This document shows, in pieces, positions 1 through 8,932 of a stretch of 64,000 nt of DNA. The stretch covers positions 1,798,001 to 1,862,000 of the forward strand of contig NZ_JAJEJR010000001.1 in the NCBI RefSeq assembly GCF_021390595.1. The letters are read 5' to 3'. A program made the translations under genes and the position numbers. The notes below the pieces were generated by a model, which was not told where the DNA came from, did no database searches, and worked only from the letters and a program-made list of their open reading frames with translations. This DNA is from Paraburkholderia sp. HP33-1 (GTDB lineage Bacteria; Pseudomonadota; Gammaproteobacteria; Burkholderiales; Burkholderiaceae). Position 1 is the stretch's first letter. Every line of letters begins with the position of its first letter.

Positions 1-1140
1 GGTCGGACGCACGAAATAGCCGGCGCCGTCGTGCGCCGAGCCGCCCGCGACGATTTCTCCGCCCTGCGCGCGGCCTTCGGCGATCATGCCGACGACCTTG
101 TCGCGATGACGCGACGAGACGAGCGGACCCATCTGCGTCTTCTCGTCGAAGCCGGACCCGAGCACGAGACTGTTGGCGACCTGCGCGACGCCCTCGACGA
201 TCTGCCCGTACATCGAGCGCGGCACGTAGAGCCGCGAGCCCGCCGTACACACCTGGCCGTGATTGAAGAAGATCGCGCCCGCCGCGCCTTCGATCGCCTT
301 GCGCGGATCGCAGTCGTCGAGCACGATCACCGGGCTCTTGCCGCCCAGCTCGAGCGACACGCGGCGGATATCGCGGCCGCATTGCGCGCCGATCAGCCGG
401 CCCACTTCGGTCGAGCCCGTGAACGTGACCTTGTCGACGTCGGGATGGCGCACCAGCGCCGCGCCCGCCGTTTCGCCGCGACCGGTGATGACGTTGAGAA
501 CGCCCGCCGGAAAACCCGCTTCGAGCGCAAGCTCGGCGAGGCGGATCGCGGTCAGCGGCGTTTCCTCGGCGGGCTTGAGCACCACCGTGCAGCCGCAGGC
601 GAGCGCCGGCGCGATCTTCCAGACCGCCATCAGCAACGGGAAATTCCACGGCACGATCGCGGCGACCACGCCGGCCGGCACGCGCTGCGTCGACGCGCGA
701 TACTGCACGCCCGGCGGAAAGCTCAGCGACAGATCGACCGTGCTGCCCTCGATCTTGGTCGCCCAGCCGGCCATATAGCGCAGCCACTGCGCGCTGCCGC
801 CCACTTCGAGCATGCGCGAGAAGCCGAGCAGCTTGCCCTGGTTGAGGGTTTCGAGCGCGGCCAGTTCGTCGCCATGTTGCTCCACCAGATCGGCGAGCTT
901 GAGCAGCAGGTGTTCGCGCGCGGCCGGCGGCATGCGGCGCCATTCGTTCGATTCGAACGCGCCCTTCGCGACGGCCACGGCGGCCGCGACGTCCTCAGCG
1001 TCGCCGTCGGGCACCTGCGCGATTTCACGCCCGCTGGCCGGGTCGTAGACGGCGAAGGTTTTGCCGCTACGCGCGGCGGTGGCACGGCCACCCACGATCA
1101 TCTGGGTGTGGAGGTTCGCAAGCAATGCTTCGATATTCAT
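1..1140 (-). CDS. Aldehyde dehydrogenase, phenylacetaldehyde dehydrogenase-like (3' end outside window)
   Basis: NAD(P)-dependent oxidation of an aldehyde to the carboxylate in the cytoplasm. The frame opens with ATG at 1140 (MNIEALLANL) and runs off the left edge after 380 codons, so roughly the last 100-120 residues of a normal ~495-aa enzyme are missing. Visible family signatures are PWNFPLLM, the nucleotide-binding FTGSTEVGR, the general-base segment LELGGKSP and the active-site segment NHGQVCTAGSR with the nucleophile at Cys298. It is the last visible gene of the leftward amine dehydrogenase operon, 22 bp downstream of the YCF48-like gene. That position suggests it removes the aldehyde made by the amine dehydrogenase. 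The family is certain; phenylacetaldehyde as the substrate is inferred from context. Confidence 0.93.
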   Translation of the reverse strand, partial: MNIEALLANLHTQMIVGGRATAARSGKTFAVYDPASGREIAQVPDGDAEDVAAAVAVAKGAFESNEWRRMPPAAREHLLLKLADLVEQHGDELAALETLNQGKLLGFSRMLEVGGSAQWLRYMAGWATKIEGSTVDLSLSFPPGVQYRASTQRVPAGVVAAIVPWNFPLLMAVWKIAPALACGCTVVLKPAEETPLTAIRLAELALEAGFPAGVLNVITGRGETAGAALVRHPDVDKVTFTGSTEVGRLIGAQCGRDIRRVSLELGGKSPVIVLDDCDPRKAIEGAAGAIFFNHGQVCTAGSRLYVPRSMYGQIVEGVAQVANSLVLGSGFDEKTQMGPLVSSRHRDKVVGMIAEGRAQGGEIVAGGSAHDGAGYFVRPT

Positions 1141-1162
1141 GTCTGCTCCTGATTGATCTGGT

Positions 1163-2164
1163 TTATCGGGCGATTACGCCTTGTTTGGAAAACAGGACGG
1201 GCGAACCGCCCTTGTTCAATACCAGCGCGGTCAGCGCGTCGCGGCCCGGCAACTGCTTCGCCACGAAATCGCGCGCACCCGGCTGTTTCACCGTCACGTA
1301 GCCGTCGAGTGCCACAGCGGCCACGCCGTGTGCGTTCGCGACGAGATCGGTGATCGAATCGTTGACACCGGACTGCACCGGTTGCCACGTCGCCCCGCCG
1401 TCGCCGCTCGCGAACAGATTGCCGCGCAACCCGCCCACGTAAATCGTGCGATCCGGCGCGACCACGCCGCTCCACAACGTGCCCTTGTAGCCCGTGTGCA
1501 GCGCTTGCCAGCTCGCGCCGTCGTCGCTCGACCTGAACACGGTGCCCTGCTCGGCCGCGATATAGACGTCCTTGTCCGGGCCCGCGAAGACCGAGAAGAA
1601 GTTCAGTCCGCTCTTGCCGGCGCCCGCGCCCGCACCCGCGCCCTTGTCGACCTGCTGCGTTTTCCAGGTGGCGCCGCCGTCGTCGGTCGTGACGAGCAGC
1701 GACCACAGGCCCACGGCCCAGCCGTGGCGCTCGTCACGAAACGCGATCGAGAACAGCGGCTGGTCGACGCCGGTATCGGAGCGTTGCACGCGCCAGTTCT
1801 CACCGCCGTCGTCGGTGCGTAGCACGACGCCCCAGTGGCCCGCCGCCCAGCCGTGCCGCGCATCGGCGAACGCGACCGAGGTCAGCGTGGCATTGGCCGG
1901 CACGTCGTGCGCCTGGCGGAAATGCGCTCCGTTGTCGTCGGACAGCAGGATCACGCCGTGTTCGCCGACCGCGACGATGCGCTGGCCCGCGAGGGTCGCG
2001 CCGAGCATCATCGAGCGCTCGGCGCCATCGCGATGCTTCGCGGCGGTGAGCTCGACCTTGTTGTCGGGCGCGCCGTCGGCGAGCGCGTCGTGCGCGCAGC
2101 TGAGCGCTGCCAGCAGGGCGAACGCTGCCGCGCAGGCGATCTTCAGGCTCTTTGTCTTTTGCAT
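1163..2164 (-). CDS. YCF48/BNR-repeat periplasmic propeller protein
   Basis: A 333-aa exported protein. An N-terminal signal peptide (basic start, hydrophobic FALLAALS, cleavage near AHDALADG) is followed by recurring BNR/YCF48-type units: LLSDDNGAHF, VVLRTDDGGENW, LLVTTDDGGATW, VFRSSDDGASW and LFASGDGGATW. These aspartate-box repeats build a six- or seven-bladed beta-propeller. The start has a GAGGA Shine-Dalgarno seven bases upstream. Proteins of this kind commonly accompany an MMPL/RND transporter and DUF1302/DUF1329 proteins, as here, and are thought to act as periplasmic partners of the transporter. No catalytic activity can be claimed. Confidence 0.85.
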   Translation of the reverse strand: MQKTKSLKIACAAAFALLAALSCAHDALADGAPDNKVELTAAKHRDGAERSMMLGATLAGQRIVAVGEHGVILLSDDNGAHFRQAHDVPANATLTSVAFADARHGWAAGHWGVVLRTDDGGENWRVQRSDTGVDQPLFSIAFRDERHGWAVGLWSLLVTTDDGGATWKTQQVDKGAGAGAGAGKSGLNFFSVFAGPDKDVYIAAEQGTVFRSSDDGASWQALHTGYKGTLWSGVVAPDRTIYVGGLRGNLFASGDGGATWQPVQSGVNDSITDLVANAHGVAAVALDGYVTVKQPGARDFVAKQLPGRDALTALVLNKGGSPVLFSKQGVIAR

Positions 2165-2186
2165 GATGGGTTGTCCTCGTGGCGCA

Positions 2187-4550
2187 CTAGTGGGTGAAGA
2201 AGCTCGAACTCCTGACCGCCGAGCGGCGCGGAAAGAGCCGGGTGAGCCAGACCGCGAGCGCGGGCAGTGCCGTCATCGCCATCACGAGATTCACGATGAA
2301 CATGAACGCGAGCAGCTTGCCCATGTCCGCCTGGAACTTGAGCGCCGAGAAGCTCCATGTCGCGACGCCGACCGCGAGCGTGATCGCCGTGAAGATCGTC
2401 GCCACGCCCACTTCGAGAATCGCCTGCTCGACCGCCTTCACGATCGTCACGTCATGCGACAGATGCAGTTGCAGGCGGTTGTAGATGTAGAACGCGTAAT
2501 CGACGCCGATACCGACCGCGAGCACCATGACCGGCAGCGTCGCGACCGTCAGGCCGATCTGCAACTGCTTCATGAACCAGTAGCCGATGAAAGTCGCCAC
2601 GGTCAGCGGCAGACAGCAAGCGATCACCGCGCGCAAGTCGCGATACGCGAGCAGCACGAGCACGACGATCGCCGCGTACACGTAGAGCATCATCGGCAAT
2701 TCGCTGCGCGCCACTTCGTCGTTGGTCGCGGCCAGCACGCCCGCGTTGCCGGCGGCAAGGCGGATCGTCACGCCGTCCAGATGGTTGTCGGCGCGGTAGG
2801 TCTTGACCGCATCGATCACACCGTTGATCGTCGAGGCCTTGTGATCGGACAGGAACAGATGCACCGCGGTCATCTGGCAGTCTTTCGTCATATAGCCGCG
2901 CACGCGGTTGATCTCCGCGCTCAGTGCCGCATAGTTGGTCGGATCGATCGGCACGACGAACATCTTCGGATTGCCTTCGTTGTAGCCCTCGTTGTAGGTG
3001 CGCAGCATCTGCGGATACGAGCTGACCGACACGACACCCGGCACGCGATTCATCGACGCGACGAAGTCGTCTTCGAAGATGCCGAGCCGCGGATCGGTGC
3101 AGTCGCCCGACTTCGGCGTTTCGAACACGACCGTGAGCCAGTCGAGGCCGACGTCGTAGCTGCTGGCGATCGCGACCGCGTCCTGATTGAAGCGCGAATC
3201 GGCGCGCAGCTCGGGCGCGCCCGGCTGCAACGTGCCGACCACGCGATCACGGCTCTCCCATACGGCGACACCGAAGATCACCGCGGTCACCGCGAGCGTG
3301 ATCGCCGCATTACGCGGCTCGGCCATGCGAGCGATCAGCCTCAACCAGTGCGCGCGCCGCTCGCGCGCGGCCAGTGCGCGGTCCGCGTATTCCTTCGTGA
3401 AATGCAGGCACGAGGCGACGACCGGCAGCATCACGAGGTTCGTGACGATCTTGTAGCCGACGCCGAGCGATGCCGTGATCGCAAGCTCGCGCACCATCGG
3501 AATCGGAATCAGCAGCAGCGTGATGAACGACACCAGTGCAGTGACGAGCGCGAGCGTGCCCGGAATCAGCAGGCCGCTGAAGCTGTGGCGCGCGGCCTCC
3601 ATCGGCGTGCGTCCGTGCGACAGCTCGCGCACGATGAAGTTGATCTGCTGGATGCCGTGCGACACGCCGATCGCGAACACCAGAAACGGCACCAGCACGG
3701 CGAGCGGATCGAGCCCGAAGCCGAGGATGCGCAGCGTGCCGAACTGCCAGACCAGCGAGGTCAACGAACATGCGATCGGCAGAATCGTGAAGCGCAGCGA
3801 GCGGCTGTACCAGTAGACGGCGACCGCCGTCAGCACCAGTGCGAGCGCGCAGAACACGAGCACGCCGGACGCGCCATCGGCGATGTCGCCGATCTGCTTC
3901 GCGAAGCCGATGATCTGCACCTGATAGCCGCCGTTTTCATAGGGCTTGCGCAGCTTCTCTTCGAGCAGGTGGTTGAACTCGACGTAGTCGAGCGCGTTGC
4001 CGTTCGCATCGCGCTCGTTCAGCTCGGCCGTCACCATCGCGCTCGTCTGGTCGCGCGATACGAGCACGCCGACGTAGCCGCCCGCCGAGGTCGACTGGCG
4101 AATCGCCGCGATCTTCTCCGTCGTGAGACTGTCCGGCGTGATCGTGCCGTCGATCAGCGGGTCCGCGCGAAAGCCGTCTTCGGTGATTTCGTTGACGAAA
4201 GAATTGGGCGTCCATAGCGACTGCACACCGCCGCGATCGACGTCCGGCAGATAGCCGACCGCCTGCGTGATCTGGTAGAGGCGCGTCAGGCCCTCGCGCG
4301 TCCAGATCGTTCCGTTGCGCGCCTTCAGCACGACCGTGATCCGGTTCGCGCCGAGCAGATCGTTCCGGTATTGCCGGTACGTCTTCACATATTCGTGCTG
4401 GGTTGGAATCTGTTTGTCGAATCCCGCGTCCATGCGCAACTGCAACGCGAACACGGCCATCACTACCGTAAAGACGGCGATCACGGCCAGCGTGATCGCA
4501 CGATGCCCGAACAGGAATGCCTCGAGCTTGCTTACCAGACGATTCAACAC
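2187..4550 (-). CDS. MMPL-type RND transporter
   Basis: Inner-membrane RND superfamily permease of the MMPL/lipid-export type, about 787 aa. It has one N-terminal transmembrane helix after LFGHRAITLAVIAVF, a large periplasmic domain, a five-helix block (around LPIACSLTSLVWQFG to ITLLLIPIPMVRELAI), a seventh helix (ITLAVTAVIFGVAVW), a second periplasmic domain and a final five-helix block (MMLYVYAAIVVLVLLAY to MALPALAVWLTRLFP). I chose the GTG at 4550 because GAGGGG lies six bases upstream; the open frame extends upstream to 4598 without a good ribosome site. The product is much shorter than tripartite drug pumps, has no adjacent adaptor gene, and instead neighbours DUF1302, DUF1329 and YCF48 genes. 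The cargo is unknown; a hydrophobic substrate is an inference. Confidence 0.9.
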   Translation of the reverse strand: MLNRLVSKLEAFLFGHRAITLAVIAVFTVVMAVFALQLRMDAGFDKQIPTQHEYVKTYRQYRNDLLGANRITVVLKARNGTIWTREGLTRLYQITQAVGYLPDVDRGGVQSLWTPNSFVNEITEDGFRADPLIDGTITPDSLTTEKIAAIRQSTSAGGYVGVLVSRDQTSAMVTAELNERDANGNALDYVEFNHLLEEKLRKPYENGGYQVQIIGFAKQIGDIADGASGVLVFCALALVLTAVAVYWYSRSLRFTILPIACSLTSLVWQFGTLRILGFGLDPLAVLVPFLVFAIGVSHGIQQINFIVRELSHGRTPMEAARHSFSGLLIPGTLALVTALVSFITLLLIPIPMVRELAITASLGVGYKIVTNLVMLPVVASCLHFTKEYADRALAARERRAHWLRLIARMAEPRNAAITLAVTAVIFGVAVWESRDRVVGTLQPGAPELRADSRFNQDAVAIASSYDVGLDWLTVVFETPKSGDCTDPRLGIFEDDFVASMNRVPGVVSVSSYPQMLRTYNEGYNEGNPKMFVVPIDPTNYAALSAEINRVRGYMTKDCQMTAVHLFLSDHKASTINGVIDAVKTYRADNHLDGVTIRLAAGNAGVLAATNDEVARSELPMMLYVYAAIVVLVLLAYRDLRAVIACCLPLTVATFIGYWFMKQLQIGLTVATLPVMVLAVGIGVDYAFYIYNRLQLHLSHDVTIVKAVEQAILEVGVATIFTAITLAVGVATWSFSALKFQADMGKLLAFMFIVNLVMAMTALPALAVWLTRLFPRRSAVRSSSFFTH

Positions 4551-4630
4551 ATTGCGCCCCTCAAAGTCTGCTGCTGATCCACGGTGCGCGCCCGCCACGG
4601 GCGCGCACCTGCCTGCCTGAAACCTGCTGC

Positions 4631-6454
4631 TTAGAAATTACGCGTTGCGAACATGCCGACGAAATTGCGGTCGGCGTACGGCTGACCCACGGTGTTGTGA
4701 CCACCGAAGAACGCCGTGAAGTTGATGCCGGCCTGCCAGACCGCCGGGTTCTGGTTGAACAGCAGATACACGTTGACCGACTTCGCGCCCTGCATGTAGT
4801 TGGCGGTGAAGGTCGGCGTGTAGCCGTACAGCGCGTCGGAGAACGTCACACCCGGCGTCACCTGCCAGCCCGGAATCAGCGAGCCGTCATAGGTCCAGTT
4901 GAAGTCGATCGTCGCGCCGACCGAGCTCGCCGTACCCTTTGCGGCCGTGATCGGATAGCCGAAGCCCGAGTTGTTGTTCAGCCACGTGAAATAGCCGGCA
5001 GCCGGCGCCTGCGTAACCTGCTGGCCATCGACCGTGCGCGTGAGGCCGTTCGAATTGAGGCCCGGGTAGTAGATCCACGCGAGTTCCATCGTCAGCACCG
5101 CCATGTCGGCGTGAATCAGCTTCAGGAACGGATAGTCGCTCTGCGTGAGATTCAGCTGGCCGTTGATCAGGTACTGCAGTTTCTTGCGGTCTTCCCACTG
5201 CTGGCAGGTGATGCCCGACACGGCGTTGGTGTTGAAGTCGAGCGGGCCGCCCGCGCCGAAGCAGCCGGACAGCGCGACCGCATCGTGCGGACGATATGAC
5301 AGCTCGGTGCCGATCGCCCAGTCGCCGATACCGAAGTTCGCGCTCGCGCCGAACAGTTGCCGGTTGTCGAGGTACTGGAACTGCATCGTGCCGTTCGGCT
5401 GCGTCGCGACGACCGGCGACTTGTCGGTGTAGTTCTCGTAGTAGAAGCCGAAGTTGACGTCGACGCTCTTCGGCTTGTAGTTGAACTTGATACCGAACTG
5501 CGGACGGTATTTGTTCGGCAGTTGCGTCGAGGTCGGGACGCCGATCGAGTTGAACGGCGGCCCCGCGAACTGGCCGTTGACGAGCCCGTTGGTGATTCCT
5601 CCCAGCACCTGCGCGTTGCCCGCGTTCGAACCCGCGATGCTCCCCGCGTCGAAGCCGCCCACGTTGCCATTGAGCGTGCTGATGCTCGCCGGACCGGAAC
5701 CGCGCCCGAAGATGTCGCCGACCGACCAGTACGAGCCGACCGGCGGATAGCGGTTGCTTTCCCAGCTGAACTGGTAATAGGCCTCGGTGGAGAGTCCCGA
5801 CGTGATGCCGCTCGCGAAGCTGATCATCGGCTCGGGCAGCAGCGCCTGCTTGAGCTGCGTGCCGGGGATCAGCAGCTTCTGGATATCGACCGCATTGGTT
5901 GCGTTGATGCCGTTGGTCGCGAAGTAGCTCTCGCCCCAGTTGATCACCTGATTACCGAGCCGCACGTGCGCCGAGCGGTCGTTGAGCGTGAAGTCCTTCT
6001 GAACCCACAGATCAAGCAGATCGACTGGATAGACGATCTGCGAGGCAGCGGTGCTAGACAGCGGCGTTCTGTTGGTGTCTTTCGCCACGAAGTCGTACAT
6101 GCCGGTGCCGCGCACCATGAACTTGACGCCTTCACTGGGCATCGTCAGCAACAGCTCGCTCGTCGCGCTGATGTACGTGCTGAACGGCTGCCCCTTCCTG
6201 TAGTTGAGGTTGCCGTCGTCACCGTTGGACCACTGCGCGGTGTTCGCGCCCGCGCCGCAGCCGTTGGCGTTCGGGTCGCCCGTCAGCGAGCAGCTCGGGT
6301 TCTTGACCCGGATGCCGCCGCCCGCGGTCAGGTTCGTCACCCACGAGCCGTTGATGGCGCCGTCGTCCAGCGTGAACTCGTATGCCGAGGCCCCCTGTGC
6401 CGCCATAAGCATGCCTAATGAAATGGCTGCGCTGATCTTTGTCTTCGTTATCAC
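4631..6454 (-). CDS. DUF1302 outer-membrane beta-barrel protein
   Basis: A 607-aa exported protein with a clear signal peptide ending at GASA-YEF and a glycine/aromatic-rich body that ends in an aromatic residue (RNF), as outer-membrane barrels do. Features such as RLGNQVINWGES, the alternating amphipathic strands and the Gly/Asn-rich loops match DUF1302 (FadL-like in behaviour). The gene lies 84 bp downstream of the DUF1329 gene; this pair occurs together widely in Proteobacteria near RND and YCF48 genes. The likely role is passage or outer-membrane trafficking of a hydrophobic compound. The substrate cannot be read from the sequence. The start ATG at 6454 immediately precedes the signal peptide. 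Confidence 0.9.
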   Translation of the reverse strand: MITKTKISAAISLGMLMAAQGASAYEFTLDDGAINGSWVTNLTAGGGIRVKNPSCSLTGDPNANGCGAGANTAQWSNGDDGNLNYRKGQPFSTYISATSELLLTMPSEGVKFMVRGTGMYDFVAKDTNRTPLSSTAASQIVYPVDLLDLWVQKDFTLNDRSAHVRLGNQVINWGESYFATNGINATNAVDIQKLLIPGTQLKQALLPEPMISFASGITSGLSTEAYYQFSWESNRYPPVGSYWSVGDIFGRGSGPASISTLNGNVGGFDAGSIAGSNAGNAQVLGGITNGLVNGQFAGPPFNSIGVPTSTQLPNKYRPQFGIKFNYKPKSVDVNFGFYYENYTDKSPVVATQPNGTMQFQYLDNRQLFGASANFGIGDWAIGTELSYRPHDAVALSGCFGAGGPLDFNTNAVSGITCQQWEDRKKLQYLINGQLNLTQSDYPFLKLIHADMAVLTMELAWIYYPGLNSNGLTRTVDGQQVTQAPAAGYFTWLNNNSGFGYPITAAKGTASSVGATIDFNWTYDGSLIPGWQVTPGVTFSDALYGYTPTFTANYMQGAKSVNVYLLFNQNPAVWQAGINFTAFFGGHNTVGQPYADRNFVGMFATRNF

Positions 6455-6538
6455 GCTCTTCCCCTGCCTGCTTTCTTCCAGGTCGAATCTGAAGAGTGGC
6501 GGCGCAATGCGTGTGCGCCGCCACTGCCTGACGCTACG

Positions 6539-7900
6539 TTATCGCTCGCTCACCGCGCGCAGATTCTCGGACGAGTAGAAATCGTCCTTGAAACGCGCGT
6601 CGCTCGAATCCTCGTACCAGCGGATGTCGGTGTTGGTCCCGATGGTCGACTGGTCGGTCACGTAGCGGCCGTTGTTGAGGTCATACTGGACGAACGGCTC
6701 GACATCGCAGGCGCCGTGCAGCTCGTACACCGGGATCGGATACGCTTCCTTGACCTTCCACAGCTTGCCCTGGGCATCGTAGTCTTCGCCCGCCACCGCG
6801 AGGCCGCTGTCCTCGTCGATGTAGAAGACCTTCTTCGAGGCCACGTGACGCACGCCCGACTTCACGGTCGCCTCGACCACGTAGACCCGGTGCATCTCGT
6901 AACGGCGCGCGTCGGGGTTCACGCCGTCCGGCTTGAAGACGTCCTCGAACCTGTCCTTGAAGTTGTACATCCCGAAGTCGTCGTACGGGATATAGATTTC
7001 CTTCTTGCCGACGAGCTTCCAGTTGAAACGGTCGAGCTGGCCGTTGAAGAGCCACGGCTCGTCGACCGTGTACTGGTTCTCGAAGCCGATCTGCGGCGCG
7101 TCGTACGAATACGACGGCATGCGGCGCACGCGGCGTTGGCCGGTGAAGTAGTAGTAGGTGTCGTTGGCCTTGTCGAAGTAATTGCGCTGCACGAGACCCT
7201 GCCCGGCAAGCGCTGCGGGTGTCTCATAGGCGAAATAGATCGCGTAGAGCATGCCGGCCTGCTGCGGCGACGCCGCGCCCTTCTTGCCCCACGGGAAGAA
7301 CAGCGTCTGCTTCGATTCAGCCTTGATCCACTCGGTGCTGCCCGGTCGCGGCGAGGCCGCCGTTACCGCCTTCTGCCATTCGGCGCCGATGCCGCGATAG
7401 CGCGCGAGGTGATCCCACATCGCCTCGGCACCGGTCTTCGGCGCGGGGAACGGCATGCCCGGCAGGCTCGCGCTCTGCAGGTTCTCGCCGCTCGAATCCA
7501 TCTTCGCCTGGCTCGCGTTCAGCGTCGTGTTGGCCTGCACGAAGTCCGGCGCGCCGCATTCGCGGTGCGTCGGATAGATGTCCATCCGATAGCCCTTCTT
7601 CTGCTTGATCAGCTCGATCTGTCCGGGCGTCAGATTGTCCGCGTACTTGTCGACGTTGCTCGCGTCGATCGAGTACAGCGGCTTTTCGCCCTTGTGCTTC
7701 CAGAACTCGCCGCGCACCTTGCCATACGACCAGTCGGCCGGCGACGCCTGCGGACCCGCGTAGGCCGGAATCCGGCCGTCGGCGCTCGCGCCCTTCTCCA
7801 TGCCGGCGGTGTCCGCTACCGCCCCGCCCGCCAGCGTTCCCAGCACGGCGGCCAGGACCGCTGCCGAACCCATTGCCTTGACCTGCGTCTTGCCTTTCAT
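6539..7900 (-). CDS. DUF1329 periplasmic/outer-membrane lipoprotein-like protein
   Basis: A 453-aa protein with a signal peptide (MKGKTQVKAMGSAAVLAAVL, cleavage near GAVA-DT). The family pattern is clear: an N-terminal GRIPAYAG, PGQIELIKQKKGYRMDIYPTHR in pieces, GQRRVRRMPSYSYD, FNWKLVGKKEIYIPYDDF and YEMHRVYVVEATV. DUF1329 folds like LolB/LppX-type half-barrels that bind lipids, so a periplasmic lipid or hydrophobic-ligand carrier working with the DUF1302 barrel and the RND permease is plausible. It lies 52 bp downstream of the cytochrome genes, in the same direction. There is no lipobox cysteine, so it is probably soluble. Confidence 0.9.
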   Translation of the reverse strand: MKGKTQVKAMGSAAVLAAVLGTLAGGAVADTAGMEKGASADGRIPAYAGPQASPADWSYGKVRGEFWKHKGEKPLYSIDASNVDKYADNLTPGQIELIKQKKGYRMDIYPTHRECGAPDFVQANTTLNASQAKMDSSGENLQSASLPGMPFPAPKTGAEAMWDHLARYRGIGAEWQKAVTAASPRPGSTEWIKAESKQTLFFPWGKKGAASPQQAGMLYAIYFAYETPAALAGQGLVQRNYFDKANDTYYYFTGQRRVRRMPSYSYDAPQIGFENQYTVDEPWLFNGQLDRFNWKLVGKKEIYIPYDDFGMYNFKDRFEDVFKPDGVNPDARRYEMHRVYVVEATVKSGVRHVASKKVFYIDEDSGLAVAGEDYDAQGKLWKVKEAYPIPVYELHGACDVEPFVQYDLNNGRYVTDQSTIGTNTDIRWYEDSSDARFKDDFYSSENLRAVSER

Positions 7901-7952
7901 CGTCTCGATCTCCGATACCTGTTGAATCGCCCAGCCGTCGTTGCGGCCATAC

Positions 7953-8429
7953 CTAGTACTGGTCTTGCACTGCTGTATTGCCGCTTTTGCGCAGACTCTC
8001 GATCAGAGCAGCGCGATGCTTCGCGACGTCGGTGAGCGCGGGACGCCGCTTCGCGGCGACTTCCTGCGCGGTATAAGGCTTGAAATCCGCGGGCTTCGTG
8101 TCTGCATTGCGCGTATAGATCAGCCAGTTCAGAACGTTTGCGAGCTCCGCGTCGCTCAGCGAGGAGTTCGACGCGCCCGGCACCCGCATCACGAACTCGC
8201 GTCCCTCGGGGAGGCGCACGAAGTGCCCGAGCTCGTCCGTGAGCGGCGGCACCTTGCCCGTAATGCCGTGCGCGTCGCCGGTGTGACAGCCCATGCAGTT
8301 GAGGATCCACGCCTCGCGCGCGGTCGCGGCGCTGTAGCCGCGCTCCTCTGCATGCACTGCCCCACCCGGCGCCCCCGCGCAAACGGCAAGTACCGCTGCC
8401 AACAGCGCGCGCGCACGCATCTTCTTCAT
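7953..8429 (-). CDS. Mono-haem cytochrome c
   Basis: A 158-aa exported class I-type cytochrome c. The signal peptide (MKKMRARALLAAVLAVCAG) is followed by a single haem-binding CMGCH in the segment WILNCMGCHTGDAHG, and a methionine in the later FVMRVPGAS segment is a candidate axial ligand. Its ATG overlaps the stop of the upstream cytochrome gene by four bases (ATGA), so the two are translationally coupled. It lies between the amine dehydrogenase light chain and the DUF1329 gene. The likely task is moving electrons from the tryptophylquinone enzyme toward the terminal oxidase; this is inferred from position. Confidence 0.9.
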   Translation of the reverse strand: MKKMRARALLAAVLAVCAGAPGGAVHAEERGYSAATAREAWILNCMGCHTGDAHGITGKVPPLTDELGHFVRLPEGREFVMRVPGASNSSLSDAELANVLNWLIYTRNADTKPADFKPYTAQEVAAKRRPALTDVAKHRAALIESLRKSGNTAVQDQY

Positions 8430-8932
8430 AGCCCGAGACTCTTCAGCGCGACGTCGCGGTGCGCGCGCACCTGGGCGCCGTCCATCTCCGTCGCGCGCAG
8501 CGCCTTCACCTCGGCCGCGGTGAACGGCTTCGCGCCCGCATGCTTCGCGTTCAAGTCGAAGACGAGGTAATTGAGCACGTTCGCAAGGTCCTCATCGGAC
8601 TCGCCACGGAAGCTCGGCATCTTGAAGTTGTAGCTCTTGTCCTTGATCGCGATCGTGCCGAACATGCCGTTGAGCACGGTCAGACCGAGCTGCGTGCGAC
8701 CCTGCGCGTTCGCCGCATAGCGGCCCGGCAGCTCGGTGAGCGGCGGTGCGAGACCGTCCTGCCCCTTGCCGCCCGCCTGATGGCAGACCGCGCACTTGGT
8801 GTCGAAGAACGCCTTGCCCGGCGCGTACTGAACGTTTTGTGCGAACGCCGCGCTCGCGCTCAACGCGGCGCTCGTCACGCACAAGGTCACGGCCCACTTC
8901 GCGAGGCGCCGGCTGGAAATCGTCGTTGTCAT
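8426..8932 (-). CDS. Mono-haem cytochrome c
   Basis: A 168-aa periplasmic cytochrome c with a signal peptide (hydrophobic VTLCVTSAALSASAAFA) and one haem motif CAVCH in FDTKCAVCHQAGGKGQDG. FKMPSFRGESDEDLANVLNYL supplies the probable axial methionine and C-terminal helix. The pattern resembles the small cytochromes c of alcohol and amine dehydrogenase clusters. The start overlaps the light-chain stop by four bases (ATGA) and the stop overlaps the next cytochrome the same way, giving a tightly coupled aauA-cytochrome-cytochrome block. It is a strong candidate for the direct electron acceptor of the dehydrogenase. Confidence 0.9.
   Translation of the reverse strand: MTTTISSRRLAKWAVTLCVTSAALSASAAFAQNVQYAPGKAFFDTKCAVCHQAGGKGQDGLAPPLTELPGRYAANAQGRTQLGLTVLNGMFGTIAIKDKSYNFKMPSFRGESDEDLANVLNYLVFDLNAKHAGAKPFTAAEVKALRATEMDGAQVRAHRDVALKSLGL

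Noticed and set aside
1572..4217. 881-codon open frame on the plus strand
   Set aside because: It is the antisense shadow of the RND transporter and YCF48 genes; the product is Arg/His-rich without any domain. GC-rich third positions keep this frame open.
4551..4598. N-terminal extension of the RND transporter
   Set aside because: No ribosome site at the upstream start; GTG 4550 has GAGGGG at good spacing and begins where the membrane protein begins.
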